Shown here: positions 10,240 to 21,142 of the stretch, one piece after another
Layout: each line of letters begins with the position of its first letter
Position numbering within the stretch: the first letter of the stretch is position 1
Source of the DNA: Pseudomonas koreensis
GTDB lineage: Bacteria; Pseudomonadota; Gammaproteobacteria; Pseudomonadales; Pseudomonadaceae
Reading direction: 5' to 3'
Assembly: GCF_012986595.1 (NCBI RefSeq)
Contig: NZ_JAAQYM010000004.1
Coordinates: 372,001-436,000 of the forward strand
DNA: 64,000 nt
Made by a program: the position numbers and the translations under genes
The notes under the pieces: model-generated
Databases searched by the model: none
Told to the model about the DNA's origin: nothing
What the model saw: only the letters and a program-made list of their open reading frames with translations

Positions 10240-11433
10240 ATGGATAAAAAACTGATGGTGGTCGCGGTGGCGACCTTGGCGCTGGGCATTGGCATCGGCT
10301 CGATGTGGCAGGCCCACTCAAATATCGACGCCCACGCGGATGAGGCGTCCGAGCATGCGGATCACGCCGAAGAGGGCGCTGCGGCTGAAGGCGAACATGC
10401 TGAAGAAGGGCACATTGAACTGAGCGCCGAGCAGATCGCGGCGGCAGGCATTCAATTGGCCGAGGCGCGAGCGCAGAGCATCAGTCTCGGCCTGTCGTTC
10501 CCCGGCGAAGTGCGCTTCGACGAAGACCGTACCGCGCACGTGGTGCCGCGCGTGCCGGGGGTGGTCGAGTCGGTGGCGGTCAACCTCGGGCAACCGGTGA
10601 AAAAGGGACAGTTGCTGGCGGTGATCGCCAGTCAGCAGATCTCCGATCAGCGCAGCGAACAGGCGGCCGCGCAACGTCGCCTAGCGTTGGCGCGCACCAC
10701 CTACGAGCGCGAGAAAAAACTGTGGCAGGACAAGATCTCCGCCGAGCAGGATTTCCTCCAGGCGAAGCAGGCGCTGGAAGAGGCGGAAATCGCCATGAAC
10801 AACGCCCGGCAGAAAATCAGTGTGCTCAGCGGCAGCGTGGTCGCCACCGGTGGCAATCGCTACGAACTGCGTGCGCCGTTCGATGGTGTGGTGGTGGAAA
10901 AACACCTGACACCGGGGGAGGTGGTCGATGAAACCACGGCCGCGTTCACCCTTTCGGACTTGTCCCGGGTGTGGGTCACGTTCGGCGTCTCGCCCAAGGA
11001 TCTGACCAGGGTGCAGGTGGGTAAACCGGTGACCGTCAGCGCGCCGGAATTGAACGCGCAAGTCACCGGCAGCGTGGCTTACGTCGGCAGTCTGCTCGGC
11101 GAACAAACCCGCACCGCGACCGTGCGCGTCACCTTGGAAAACCCGCAGGGCTCGTGGCGCCCCGGGCTGTTCGTCAGCGCACGGGTGGCGACCGACAGCC
11201 GCGAAGCGCAAGTCGCCGTGCCGGAAACCGCGATCCAGACCGTCGAGGACAAACCCACGGTGTTCGTGCGCACCGATGACGGCTTCAAGGCGCAGGCCGT
11301 CGAGCTGGGCAGCCGCGCAGCCGGCCACGTGGAAGTCACCCAAGGGCTGGAAGCGGGCGTGCAAGTCGCCAGCGCCGGCAGCTTTGTCCTCAAGTCGGAG
11401 CTGGGCAAAGCCTCAGCCGAGCACAGCCATTAA
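10240..11433 (+). CDS. czcB: CzcB periplasmic adaptor of the RND metal pump
   Basis: This is a 397-residue membrane-fusion protein. The ATG at 10240 follows GAGGAG with proper spacing. An N-terminal anchor or signal segment (LMVVAVATLALGIGIGSMW) is followed by a His/Glu/Ala-rich stretch (about residues 26-62, several EHA/DHAEE motifs), a likely metal-binding region typical of CzcB. Then come the barrel-sandwich lipoyl half-motifs, a coiled-coil hairpin (about 140-190) and the beta-barrel domain. It links CzcA to CzcC. It starts about 50 bases after czcC. Confidence 0.87.
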   Translation: MDKKLMVVAVATLALGIGIGSMWQAHSNIDAHADEASEHADHAEEGAAAEGEHAEEGHIELSAEQIAAAGIQLAEARAQSISLGLSFPGEVRFDEDRTAHVVPRVPGVVESVAVNLGQPVKKGQLLAVIASQQISDQRSEQAAAQRRLALARTTYEREKKLWQDKISAEQDFLQAKQALEEAEIAMNNARQKISVLSGSVVATGGNRYELRAPFDGVVVEKHLTPGEVVDETTAAFTLSDLSRVWVTFGVSPKDLTRVQVGKPVTVSAPELNAQVTGSVAYVGSLLGEQTRTATVRVTLENPQGSWRPGLFVSARVATDSREAQVAVPETAIQTVEDKPTVFVRTDDGFKAQAVELGSRAAGHVEVTQGLEAGVQVASAGSFVLKSELGKASAEHSH

Positions 11434-14595
<3,162 letters not shown>

Positions 14596-14610
14596 CTGTG
14601 AACACAACCC

Positions 14611-14719
14611 CTGTGGCGAGGGAGCTTGCTCCCGCTGGACTGCGCAGCAGGCCGCGCTTTTTCAAATGAAAAGCGAGGGCCGCTGCGCGCCCCAGCGGGA
14701 GCAAGCTCCCTCGCCACAG
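14611..14719. repeat. REP-like inverted repeat (GGGAGCTTGCTCCC family)
   Basis: The arms GTGGCGAGGGAGCTTGCTCC and its reverse complement surround a GC-rich centre. It follows czcA directly and may act as a transcript end or a 3' stabiliser. Other copies are at about 19.5, 37.9 and 58.0 kb. Confidence 0.85.
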
Positions 14720-14756
14720 TTACTTTTCAGGCCTGCAGATTTTCCAGCGTGTTCAC

Positions 14757-14772
14757 ATTACGAATCTGTAAT
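14757..14772 (+). promoter_or_regulatory. Candidate CzcR/CopR box before the PtrA-like gene
   Basis: ATTACGAATCTGTAAT is a perfect inverted repeat (ATTAC / GTAAT, six-base spacer) and contains TTACG-N5-GTAAT. It lies 73 bases upstream of the next start codon. Confidence 0.5.
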
Positions 14773-14844
14773 TCCCCCGCCACCGTCACGATAGGTTCAC
14801 CTTGTTACCTTGATCCCGTCAGCTACTTAAACGAGGAATCAACG

Positions 14845-15045
14845 ATGAAATTCGCCCCACTGAGCACCTTCGCAGCCGCCCTGATGCTGTCGTCCCTGGC
14901 CATGGCCGAAGGCGGCGGTGACCGCACCTTCGACCGGATGATGAGCGCCAACGACCGCGCCGTAGAGCTGTTCGTCGCCAAAGAACAGGCCCGCGACCCG
15001 GTGGTCGTCAATGAAAAGAAAGACGACAAGACCAAAGACCTGTAA
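14845..15045 (+). CDS. Small exported PtrA-like protein
   Basis: This is a 66-residue protein with a signal peptide (STFAAALMLSSLAMA) followed directly by EGGGDRTFDRMMSAND, the hallmark of the PtrA N-terminal family of small pseudomonad periplasmic proteins. P. aeruginosa PtrA is copper-inducible, next to copRS and a DUF2790 gene, and linked to copper tolerance. The mature part is short and charged, with no cysteines. GAGGA precedes the ATG by seven bases. It is followed by a DUF2790 gene with the same N-terminal motif and preceded by a candidate metal-regulator box. The function in metal tolerance is inferred. Confidence 0.75.
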   Translation: MKFAPLSTFAAALMLSSLAMAEGGGDRTFDRMMSANDRAVELFVAKEQARDPVVVNEKKDDKTKDL

Positions 15046-15096
15046 GCCCGGCGCACTGGAACAAGCCCGTTGTCGTGTGCCGATGCCGGGCTTTTT
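15045..15096 (+). terminator. Terminator or attenuator between the two small exported protein genes
   Basis: GCCCGGC (15046-15052) pairs with GCCGGGC (15085-15091) across a 32-base loop, followed by TTTTT. It ends only about 15 bases before the next ATG and abuts its AAGGAGG ribosome-binding site. Confidence 0.55.
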
Positions 15097-15110
15097 AAGG
15101 AGGAGTAAAC

Positions 15111-15443
15111 ATGCAGTTGATCAAATGGATGACCTTCGCCGGTGTCATGGCGATGTCGGTGAATGCATTGGCCGAAGGCGGCGGTGACCGAACTTTCGAG
15201 CGCGCCTTCAGCGCCAATGCCAAAGCCATGGAGCAATACGCGGCGGCGCGTGGCAAAGCGGCGCCGGTGGTCAAGGAATTCGAGTACGGCATGAAGCTCG
15301 ATGTGGTGAAGATCGTCAGCGTGGTGAAGCCGCAGCCAGGTTGCTCGGTGGTCCCGACTGCCATGACTTACGAGGATTCCAAAGGGCAGCTCAATACGCT
15401 CAAGTACAGCGTGGCGGGCGTGTGCCGTAACAGCGGTGGCTAG
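15111..15443 (+). CDS. Exported DUF2790 protein with PtrA-type N-terminus
   Basis: This is a 110-residue protein with a signal peptide (KWMTFAGVMAMSVNALA), then EGGGDRTFERAFSANAKAME, shared with the preceding small protein. The C-terminal DUF2790 domain (about 60-108) has two cysteines (in PGCSVVP and GVCRN) and the pattern MTYEDSKGQLNTLKYSV. DUF2790 genes in pseudomonads are often next to copper or metal regulators; their biochemical function is unknown. The ribosome-binding site AAGGAGGAG is very strong. The two genes look like a tandem in which one copy lacks the DUF2790 half. Confidence 0.75.
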   Translation: MQLIKWMTFAGVMAMSVNALAEGGGDRTFERAFSANAKAMEQYAAARGKAAPVVKEFEYGMKLDVVKIVSVVKPQPGCSVVPTAMTYEDSKGQLNTLKYSVAGVCRNSGG

Positions 15444-15461
15444 CCCGCCTGAATCGTCGCC

Positions 15462-15554
15462 CCCCTGTAGGAGCTGCCGAAGGCTGCGATCTTTTGATCT
15501 TGATCTTTAAAGTCAAAGCCAAAAGATCGCAGCCTTCGGCAGCTCCTACAGGGG
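15462..15554. repeat. REP-like inverted repeat, near-perfect
   Basis: CCCCTGTAGGAGCTGCCGAA and its exact reverse complement form arms of more than 30 bases each. The element lies 18 bases after the DUF2790 stop and before the structured leader of the next gene. Confidence 0.9.
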
Positions 15555-15670
15555 CGTTTTTGCAAAATCACGATCTGTATTTAGATTCGGAATGTTTAAA
15601 GGTTGTGTGGGAAAAGCGGAACCTTCCCACAATGTTTTCAGGTTGTCCGTCGGACGTCCGCTCTCTAGCC

Positions 15671-15842
15671 TGTGTGGGTCGCTGCCAAATCAGCGATCGG
15701 GATTGGAACCCCGGGACCCAGAAAGCGCAAAAGTGGCTTTCATGACGTATGCTTGCGCACCTTCGTGGTGTGCACTCTGTTATGGCGGCTGTGCGCGGGA
15801 GACTTCAAGTCTGCCGGGTTTTCTGGTCCCCGGGTTCCAACC
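15671..15842 (+). ncRNA. Structured 5' leader of the DUF6124-type gene
   Basis: Three local stems and one long closing stem are visible. TCGCTG/CAGCGA pair at 15679-15684 and 15691-15696. GCGCACC/GGTGTGC pair at 15755-15761 and 15767-15773 around a TTCGT loop. AGACT/AGTCT pair at 15800-15812. GATTGGAACCCCGGGACC (from 15701) pairs with TTCTGGTCCCCGGGTTCCAA (from 15821) with one mismatch and one bulge. The region lies 70-240 bases upstream of the start codon. It could be a regulatory leader or a processed RNA; I do not recognise a named class. Confidence 0.6.
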
Positions 15843-15910
15843 TGCGTACAGCTGCCACCCTTCGCGTGGAACCGAATGGGCCAGCTCCACCGCAAGACTG
15901 GAGATACACC

Positions 15911-16291
15911 ATGAAAAAGCCAACCCCCAATCCCCCCGAAGCAACTGCGTTAACAGACGCTGACCCCGCATCCCCCTACATTTCAGTCGACACTCACAAA
16001 CTCCACGAAGCCGCCGAGCGCGCCCTCGACTACTACCTCAACCCCGCACCGCCCATCATGGCCACGCCCTACACCGCCAACGCGCTGTTCCTGGTCAACC
16101 CCGACGCCGACACCGAATCCCTGCTGGCCAATGCCTGCGAGTCGCTGGCCTCGGCCACGGTGATGCTCGGCGACTTCGCCGCGTTGCTGGAGGGTACGCA
16201 TCGCAAGACCCTGCTGGGGATTGCGCAGGTCGTCATGCTTGGTGAGCTGGCGGTGAACAAGGCGCTGGATAACGTCGAACCCACTGCATAA
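15911..16291 (+). CDS. DUF6124 (formerly DUF3077-type) protein
   Basis: This is a 126-residue, mostly helical protein without signal peptide, starting MKKPTPNPPE. The centre and C-terminus (LLANACESLASATVMLGDFA, then IAQVVMLGELAVNKALD) match the pseudomonad family now called DUF6124. The family is restricted largely to Pseudomonas and often occurs in several copies per genome; its function is unknown. The ATG at 15911 follows TGGAG by seven bases. An in-frame extension to 15749 would run through the hairpins of the leader and is rejected. The gene is flanked by REP-like repeats on both sides. Confidence 0.75.
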   Translation: MKKPTPNPPEATALTDADPASPYISVDTHKLHEAAERALDYYLNPAPPIMATPYTANALFLVNPDADTESLLANACESLASATVMLGDFAALLEGTHRKTLLGIAQVVMLGELAVNKALDNVEPTA

Positions 16292-16301
16292 AAAATAGCT
16301 T

Positions 16302-16382
16302 CTGTAGGAGCTGCCGAAGGCTGCGATCTCTTGATCTTTAAAATCAAAGCCAAAAGATCGCAGCCTTCGGCAGCTCCTACAG
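16302..16382. repeat. REP-like inverted repeat
   Basis: CTGTAGGAGCTGCCGAAGGC and its reverse complement surround a short AT-rich loop. It lies 11 bases after the DUF6124 stop. Confidence 0.9.
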
Positions 16383-16400
16383 GATTGTGTTTGAAGACGA

Positions 16401-16430
16401 AAAAAAGGCGCCCCGAAGGACGCCAAAAAA
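16401..16430 (-). terminator. Terminator of the OprD-type porin gene
   Basis: On the minus strand GGCGTCC-TTCG-GGGCGCC is followed by TTTTTT, about 60 bases past the porin stop. Confidence 0.85.
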
Positions 16431-16489
16431 TTCACCTCTGACCAAAGGAGCAAGGAGCTTCTAAAGGTGAATGGTATTGCTCGGGAAAC

Positions 16490-17815
16490 TCAGAGAATCG
16501 CCAGCGGGTATTCGACGATCATCCGCACTTCATCCAGATCGGACTCAAAAGCCGTGGCGCGGGTGGTGGCCTGGCGCAAGCGCAGCGACAGGTCTTTCAT
16601 CGAACCGCTTTGCACCACGTACTTGACTTCGATATCCCGCTCCCAGCGCTTTTGGTCGGTCAGCGGATTGCCCTCGGCATCGCGGCGCATGTACACGGCG
16701 TTGGCGTTGGAGTAATCGGCGTCGGTGCCGCGTGCGTAACGGGTCATGAATGACAGACCGGGCACGCCGTAAGTGCTCATGTCGAGGTCGTAGCGCACCA
16801 TCCACGAACGTTCTTTCGGCGAGTTGAAGTCGCTGTACTGGATCGAGTTGTCGAGGAAGATCGAGTCGGACTGGCGCAGGTAGTCGAAGTCGTCGTTACC
16901 GTTGTTGCGCTGGTGGGAGAGGGCGACGGAGTGCGCGCCGAGTTTCACTCCGACGCGGCCGCTCCAGATGTTGTTGTCGAACTGGCCGAGCAGTTGTTTG
17001 CCTTCGTCGACCGCCTTGTAATAGTTCAGGCCGCCGAACAGCGACAGGTCGTCGGAGACGGGATAAGTCCACGCGGTACCGGCGTAATACTGATTCCACG
17101 CATCCTTGAGGCGACTGGAGTACAGGCTGAAACTGAGATTTTTGTTAAGCGCATAATCGCCGCCGCCGTAAGCGATCCATGGCGAATTGACTGGACCTGC
17201 ATAAAAGGTCGCGAAGTTCTCGCGCATGTCGCTGGACACCGGCTGGCTCATCGCATGCAGACGCCCGCCCTGCACCGACAGACCCTCGATGCTGGTGTTG
17301 GTCGCCGTCACCCCGCGAAAGCTTTCCGGCAGCAGGCGCGAGTCACCGGCCGCCACCACCGGGTTGGCCGGGAACACATCCCCGACCCTGACCACGGTAT
17401 CGAACGCCCGCACTTTGGCGGCGCCGCCAAACTTGGTGTATTCGTCCCGCGCCTGGCCGTCACTGTTGACCGGCAACACATCGAACGAACTGCGCCCGCC
17501 ATTGCGCCCGTCACCGGTGTCGAGTTTCAAACCGATCATGGCAAACGCATCGACCCCGAACCCGACGGTGCCTTGGGTGAAACCGGATTCGAACTTGCTG
17601 ATGACCGCATGCGCCCAGGCTTCGGAATAGCCGTTGCCGGTGGGGCTGGACTGGCCGTTGCGGTGATCACGATTGAAGTAGAAGTTACGGTTGAGCACCG
17701 TCAGGCTGCTGCCTTCGACAAAACCCTCGGGCTTGTCTTCTGCAAACACCATGGACGGCCCTGAGCCGACCACCACCGCAAAAGCGGCCATCGATATTTT
17801 TGTAGGGTTAACCAT
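16490..17815 (-). CDS. OprD-family outer-membrane porin
   Basis: This is a 441-residue, 18-stranded OprD-type porin. The start at 17815 follows AAGGAG and gives a signal peptide ending about VFAEDK. Family features are VLNRNFYFNRDHRNG near the N-terminus, GTVGFGVDAFAMIGLKLDTG, GLSFMTRYARGTDADYSNA, and a C-terminal strand MIVEYPLAIL. OprD paralogues take up basic amino acids, small acids or aromatic compounds; which one cannot be read from sequence. A TGACG-N5-GTAAT element lies about 135 bases upstream, notable because CzcR/CopR reduce oprD expression in P. aeruginosa. Confidence 0.85.
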   Translation of the reverse strand: MVNPTKISMAAFAVVVGSGPSMVFAEDKPEGFVEGSSLTVLNRNFYFNRDHRNGQSSPTGNGYSEAWAHAVISKFESGFTQGTVGFGVDAFAMIGLKLDTGDGRNGGRSSFDVLPVNSDGQARDEYTKFGGAAKVRAFDTVVRVGDVFPANPVVAAGDSRLLPESFRGVTATNTSIEGLSVQGGRLHAMSQPVSSDMRENFATFYAGPVNSPWIAYGGGDYALNKNLSFSLYSSRLKDAWNQYYAGTAWTYPVSDDLSLFGGLNYYKAVDEGKQLLGQFDNNIWSGRVGVKLGAHSVALSHQRNNGNDDFDYLRQSDSIFLDNSIQYSDFNSPKERSWMVRYDLDMSTYGVPGLSFMTRYARGTDADYSNANAVYMRRDAEGNPLTDQKRWERDIEVKYVVQSGSMKDLSLRLRQATTRATAFESDLDEVRMIVEYPLAIL

Positions 17816-17951
17816 CAAACACTCCTTGGGTTCGGCAGAACGGGAACGTGCGTCGGCGTAAGTTTTATTGTTCGACGGGCAAAGGCCCGCCGGCATTGGT
17901 CGCCGGGTGACATCGTTGCAAGCTGCGGATAACGCCAAGGTGATGGGGGAA

Positions 17952-17966
17952 TTACAATTTCGTCAT
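17952..17966 (-). promoter_or_regulatory. Candidate CzcR/CopR box before the OprD-type porin
   Basis: On the minus strand the bases TGACGAAATTGTAAT fit TNACG-N5-GTAAT and are close to the CTGACA-N5-GTAAT box recalled for CopR. The element lies about 135 bases upstream of the porin start. Confidence 0.4.
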
Positions 17967-17991
17967 GTGGATGGAGCGAAGGCCTTGAATA

Positions 17992-18306
17992 TCAGGTCAG
18001 GGCTGCGAGTTGTTCGATAGTCTGCGGAAAACGCTCGACCAGACGGATCAGGGTCGTGGCCTGAGCATTGGGCGTTGCTCGTCCTTGCTCCCAGTTTTCC
18101 AGAGTTCGAGTGTTGGTGCGCAGGTACATGGCGAACACAGACCGCGATAGGTTGAGCTGTTGGCGGATGGCTACCACTTCCTCGGCAGTGATGGGTACCA
18201 GTTTCGGTAACTGAACCCTGTGTGTGCGCAACGTAATTTTGCCCTCGCGCTCTTCTGCCAGAGCTTCGAGGCCATCCATCAATTCGGAAAAAATGTCACG
18301 TTTCAT
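17992..18306 (-). CDS. Antitoxin, XRE-type helix-turn-helix
   Basis: This is a 104-residue protein with an N-terminal arm that probably contacts the toxin and a Cro/C1-type helix-turn-helix (about 42-80: EEVVAIRQQLNLSRSVFAMY, then RTLENWEQGRATPN). It resembles the NadS/HigA-like antitoxins paired with RelE-type toxins. It is the second gene of the pair and overlaps the toxin gene by 11 bases. It should neutralise the toxin and repress the operon; this is inferred from family knowledge. Confidence 0.85.
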   Translation of the reverse strand: MKRDIFSELMDGLEALAEEREGKITLRTHRVQLPKLVPITAEEVVAIRQQLNLSRSVFAMYLRTNTRTLENWEQGRATPNAQATTLIRLVERFPQTIEQLAALT

Positions 18307-18646
18307 AGTGGGATCTCGTGTTGATTTCTATATCCAGAGTTTGTTTGAAAAGTTTTCTCTGAGCAGGCGAGAGGTCGGTTTGCTCGTCTTTGCTATACAC
18401 AGTGAACAGCCAGAATTGGTTGAAACCGGACCACCAGTAGTAAATCACCCGTAATCCGCTGCGCTTGCCCTTGCCTCGTCGTTGATCGCAGAAGCGAATC
18501 TTGCGCAGCCCACCTGTACCCTCGATCAGATCGCCCGCTTCGGGGTTTTTAAGCAACTCCAGTTGAAAGCTCCGAAATAGATCGTCGTCCAGATAATCGT
18601 TTCGGTATTTCTGAAACATACGTAACTCTACAAAAAGAGCATCCAT
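18296..18646 (-). CDS. RelE/HigB-type toxin
   Basis: This is a 116-residue toxin from the ATG at 18646, the usual family start (MDALFVELRMFQKYRNDYLD). Core features: LLKNPEAGDLIEGTGGLRKI, the basic strand GKGKRSGLRVIYYW, and FWLFTVYSKDEQTDLS. Proteins of this family are RelE-like ribosome-dependent mRNA interferases. The toxin precedes its antitoxin, as in higBA-type modules. A short inverted repeat, TACG-N7-CGTA (18653-18667), just upstream could be part of the operator. An alternative start at 18697 adds 17 poorly matching residues. Confidence 0.85.
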   Translation of the reverse strand: MDALFVELRMFQKYRNDYLDDDLFRSFQLELLKNPEAGDLIEGTGGLRKIRFCDQRRGKGKRSGLRVIYYWWSGFNQFWLFTVYSKDEQTDLSPAQRKLFKQTLDIEINTRSHYET

Positions 18647-19015
18647 GTTCTGTACGCTACCTACGTATAGTGTTGTCTCGATAATCGAATCGGTCAAGGC
18701 CTCTAGGCCGTCCTTTTCGTCCCTTTTTTAACGGTAGACAACGGTCGTAAAAAGACCTGTAGGACGAATCGACCAGCGTGGTAAGAACGTTCAATTGAGT
18801 AGCGAAGAAACTTCGCAATTGACGTGCCGGAACAATCCACAGCACTATCCGATCATGACTGCCCACCACCGAATGAACATGATGTGCTCCTCTATGACCG
18901 CTTCAGGCGGGCCATAAGGTCATACGTGTTTGTCATTTGCCGTGTACCCAAAGCCCCGCCAGAAATGGACGGGGCTTTTTCATTGCCCGTCCGTACATGG
19001 CTCATGGAGAGAGAA
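18647..19015. other. Gene-free stretch with hairpins upstream of an acetyltransferase gene
   Basis: No supported gene is seen. A stem pairs TCAATT (18791-18796) plus GCGAAG (18802-18807) with CTTCGC (18811-18816) plus AATTGA (18817-18822) around an AAA loop, with a five-base bulge. The stretch ends with the terminator-like hairpin at 18950-18980. A short plus-strand RNA is possible. Confidence 0.4.
18950..18980 (+). terminator. Orphan intrinsic terminator
   Basis: AAAGCCCCG pairs with CGGGGCTTTTT around a 12-base loop. No plus-strand coding sequence lies within the 3 kb upstream, so it ends either an unannotated RNA or an attenuated leader of the acetyltransferase gene that starts 36 bases later. 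Confidence 0.75.
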
Positions 19016-19480
19016 ATGTTCGACATCAGAAGAGCCACCGCGAATGACGCCCAAACCGCATTCGACATACGACGCTTGGCGATCAGGCATCAATGCATCG
19101 GTGCTTACACCGAGCAGCAAATGCACGACTGGACCAAGGGCTCGGCTGAGGACGGTTACGACACGCTCATGGCAAAGCACTTCTATCTGGTCTGCACTGA
19201 GGGTGAACCTGTGGCAACTGGAATGCTTGATCTGGAGCAGCGTGAAATCGGCGCAATCTTCATCCGCCCGGATTTCATGCAGCGTGGGCTGGGCAAGCGT
19301 GTTCTGTTCTTTCTCGAAGATCTGGCGCGGGAGCTGGGGCTGGCAGAGGTGTGTCTGGACGCGACATTGAACGCTGTCGATTTTTACCGGCGCTGCGGTT
19401 ACATCGGGGAGGGGAGTGCGGTTTATCTGTCGCCTTCAGGTTTGCAACTGGCCTGCGTGCCAATGGTGAAGAAACTGTGA
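19016..19480 (+). CDS. GNAT-family N-acetyltransferase
   Basis: This is a 154-residue acetyltransferase starting MFDIRRATANDAQ. The acetyl-CoA binding motif is seen in IFIRPDFMQRGLGKRVLFFL (about 85-105) and the C-terminal ATLNAVDFYRRCGY is the usual substrate-side helix. The substrate is unknown; it could be an amino acid, a peptide or a small toxic compound. The ATG at 19016 has GGAGAGAG just upstream. It stands alone, between a terminator and a REP-like repeat. Confidence 0.8.
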   Translation: MFDIRRATANDAQTAFDIRRLAIRHQCIGAYTEQQMHDWTKGSAEDGYDTLMAKHFYLVCTEGEPVATGMLDLEQREIGAIFIRPDFMQRGLGKRVLFFLEDLARELGLAEVCLDATLNAVDFYRRCGYIGEGSAVYLSPSGLQLACVPMVKKL

Positions 19481-19486
19481 TGCCAT

Positions 19487-19591
19487 TGTGGCGAGGGAGC
19501 TTGCTCCCGCTGGACTGCGTAGCAGTCCCCGCTTCTCAGCTGAACAGCGGGGCCGCTTCGCGTCCCAGCGGGAGCAAGCTCCCTCGCCACA
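19487..19591. repeat. REP-like inverted repeat (GGGAGCTTGCTCCC family)
   Basis: TGTGGCGAGGGAGCTTGCTC and its reverse complement surround a GC-rich centre, just after the acetyltransferase stop. Confidence 0.9.
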
Positions 19592-19625
19592 GGTTATTTG
19601 TTGCTGCATAGAATCCGTAAAACAA

Positions 19626-19649
19626 AAACGGCACCCGAAGGTGCCGTTT
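19626..19649 (-). terminator. Terminator of the nuo operon
   Basis: AAACGGCACC / GGTGCCGTTT around a four-base loop; on the minus strand it is followed by TTTTGTTTT. It lies 22 bases past the nuoN stop. Confidence 0.88.
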
Positions 19650-19671
19650 CCGTTTCCAGCCAGTCGAGCAA

Positions 19672-21135
19672 TCAGCCCGCCAGACCCGCCTGCTGAACCA
19701 GGGTCAGCAATGGCTGCGGGTACACACCCAGGAAGAACGCGACCAGAGCGATGGCCAGCAGCATCACGCCGCCTGCCTTCTGTTCCCAGTGCAGCTGGGC
19801 GTCGTGGCGACGCAGGTTTGGCTCGATCAGGTACAGGGTGACCATCACGCGCAGGTAGTAGAACACGCCGATGGCGCTGCCCAGTACCAGGGAGCCGACT
19901 AGCCACCATTGGTGCGACTCGACACCGGTAGCGATGATGTAGAACTTGCCGATGAAGCCCGCGGTCAGCGGGATACCGGCCAGGGACAGCATCATCACGG
20001 TGAGTACGGCGGTCAGGTACGGACGGCGCCAGAACAGGCCGCGGTACTCGTACAGGGCGTCGGCGTCGCGGCCGTTGTACGGCGAGGACATCAGGGTGAT
20101 CACGCCGAACGCGCCGAGGCTGGTGATCACGTAGGTGACCAGGTAGACGCCGATGGCTTCCACCGCCAGACCCTTGCTCGCCACCAGGGCGATCAGCAGG
20201 TAGCCGAAGTGCGCGATGGACGAGTAACCGAGCAGACGCTTGAGGTTGCTCTGGGTCAGGGCCAGCAGGTTACCGAACAGGATCGAGGCGACGGCGATCA
20301 CGCTCAGCACGTCGCTCAGTACGCCGCTGCTGGCAGCAGGGGAGATCTGGAACAGACGCACCATCACCGCAAACACCGCCACCTTCGAAGCCGTGGCGAG
20401 GAACGCGGCCACCGGTGCCGGAGCACCTTCGTATACGTCCGGCGTCCACAGGTGGAACGGTACCAGCGACAGCTTGAACGCCAGACCGATCAGCATCATG
20501 CCCAAGCCCAACTGCGCCAGCGAGCTAGGCAGGCCAGTCGCAGCCAGGGCCTGACCGATACCGACGAAACTCAGCGAACCCGAGTCGGCGTACAGCAGCG
20601 CCATACCGAACAGCAGGAACGCGGAACCGGCGGCCGACAGCACCATGTACTTGATGCCGGCTTCCAGCGAACGCTTGTTGAAGAAGGCGTAAGCCACCAG
20701 ACCGTAGACCGGCACCGACAGCAGTTCCAGACCGATGAACAAACCGGCCAGGTGCTGCGCGCTGACCAGAACCAGGCCACCGGCGGCGGCCATCAGGATC
20801 AGCAGGTACAGTTCTTCACGGTTGCCCGGGTAACCCGAACCGCCATCGCCGAGGTAGGCGTGGGCGAGGGTGACACAGGCGAGGGTGGCGACCAGGATCA
20901 GCGCCATGTACAGGCAGGCGAAGGTGTCGATCTGCAGCAATGGGGTCACGGCCAGAGGCGCGACTTTCAGGGCTGGCAGGATCGACAGCAAGGCCAGGTT
21001 CAGACCGGCGACCGAGATCAGGAAGGTCTGCGAGTGGTTGCGGCGCCAGGCGATTGCCAGCATCACCACGATAATGGTGAGGCTGGTGATCAACAGTGGC
21101 GCAAGCGCAATAAAGTGTTGAATCGTGAATTCCAT
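19672..21135 (-). CDS. nuoN: NADH-quinone oxidoreductase subunit N
   Basis: This is a 487-residue antiporter-like membrane subunit of complex I with about 14 helices. It starts [15 protein letters not shown] at 21135, seven bases after nuoM; the longer in-frame extension is polar and overlaps nuoM. The proton-channel signature is visible in [14 protein letters not shown] and in [20 protein letters not shown], which carries a conserved lysine and histidine. It is the last gene of the 13-gene operon and is followed by a terminator. Confidence 0.96.
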   Translation of the reverse strand: MEFTIQHFIALAPLLITSLTIIVVMLAIAWRRNHSQTFLISVAGLNLALLSILPALKVAPLAVTPLLQIDTFACLYMALILVATLACVTLAHAYLGDGGSGYPGNREELYLLILMAAAGGLVLVSAQHLAGLFIGLELLSVPVYGLVAYAFFNKRSLEAGIKYMVLSAAGSAFLLFGMALLYADSGSLSFVGIGQALAATGLPSSLAQLGLGMMLIGLAFKLSLVPFHLWTPDVYEGAPAPVAAFLATASKVAVFAVMVRLFQISPAASSGVLSDVLSVIAVASILFGNLLALTQSNLKRLLGYSSIAHFGYLLIALVASKGLAVEAIGVYLVTYVITSLGAFGVITLMSSPYNGRDADALYEYRGLFWRRPYLTAVLTVMMLSLAGIPLTAGFIGKFYIIATGVESHQWWLVGSLVLGSAIGVFYYLRVMVTLYLIEPNLRRHDAQLHWEQKAGGVMLLAIALVAFFLGVYPQPLLTLVQQAGLAG

Positions 21136-21142
21136 AGCGCTC

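Noticed and set aside
15817..15842. GGGTTCCAACC resembling a tRNA T-arm in the DUF6124 leader
   Set aside because: No anticodon arm, acceptor stem or CCA-like end could be placed around it; it is better explained as the 3' side of the long closing stem.
15749..15910. In-frame N-terminal extension of the DUF6124 gene
   Set aside because: The extension runs through the hairpin leader, lacks homology to the family N-terminus, and the ATG at 15911 has a good ribosome-binding site.
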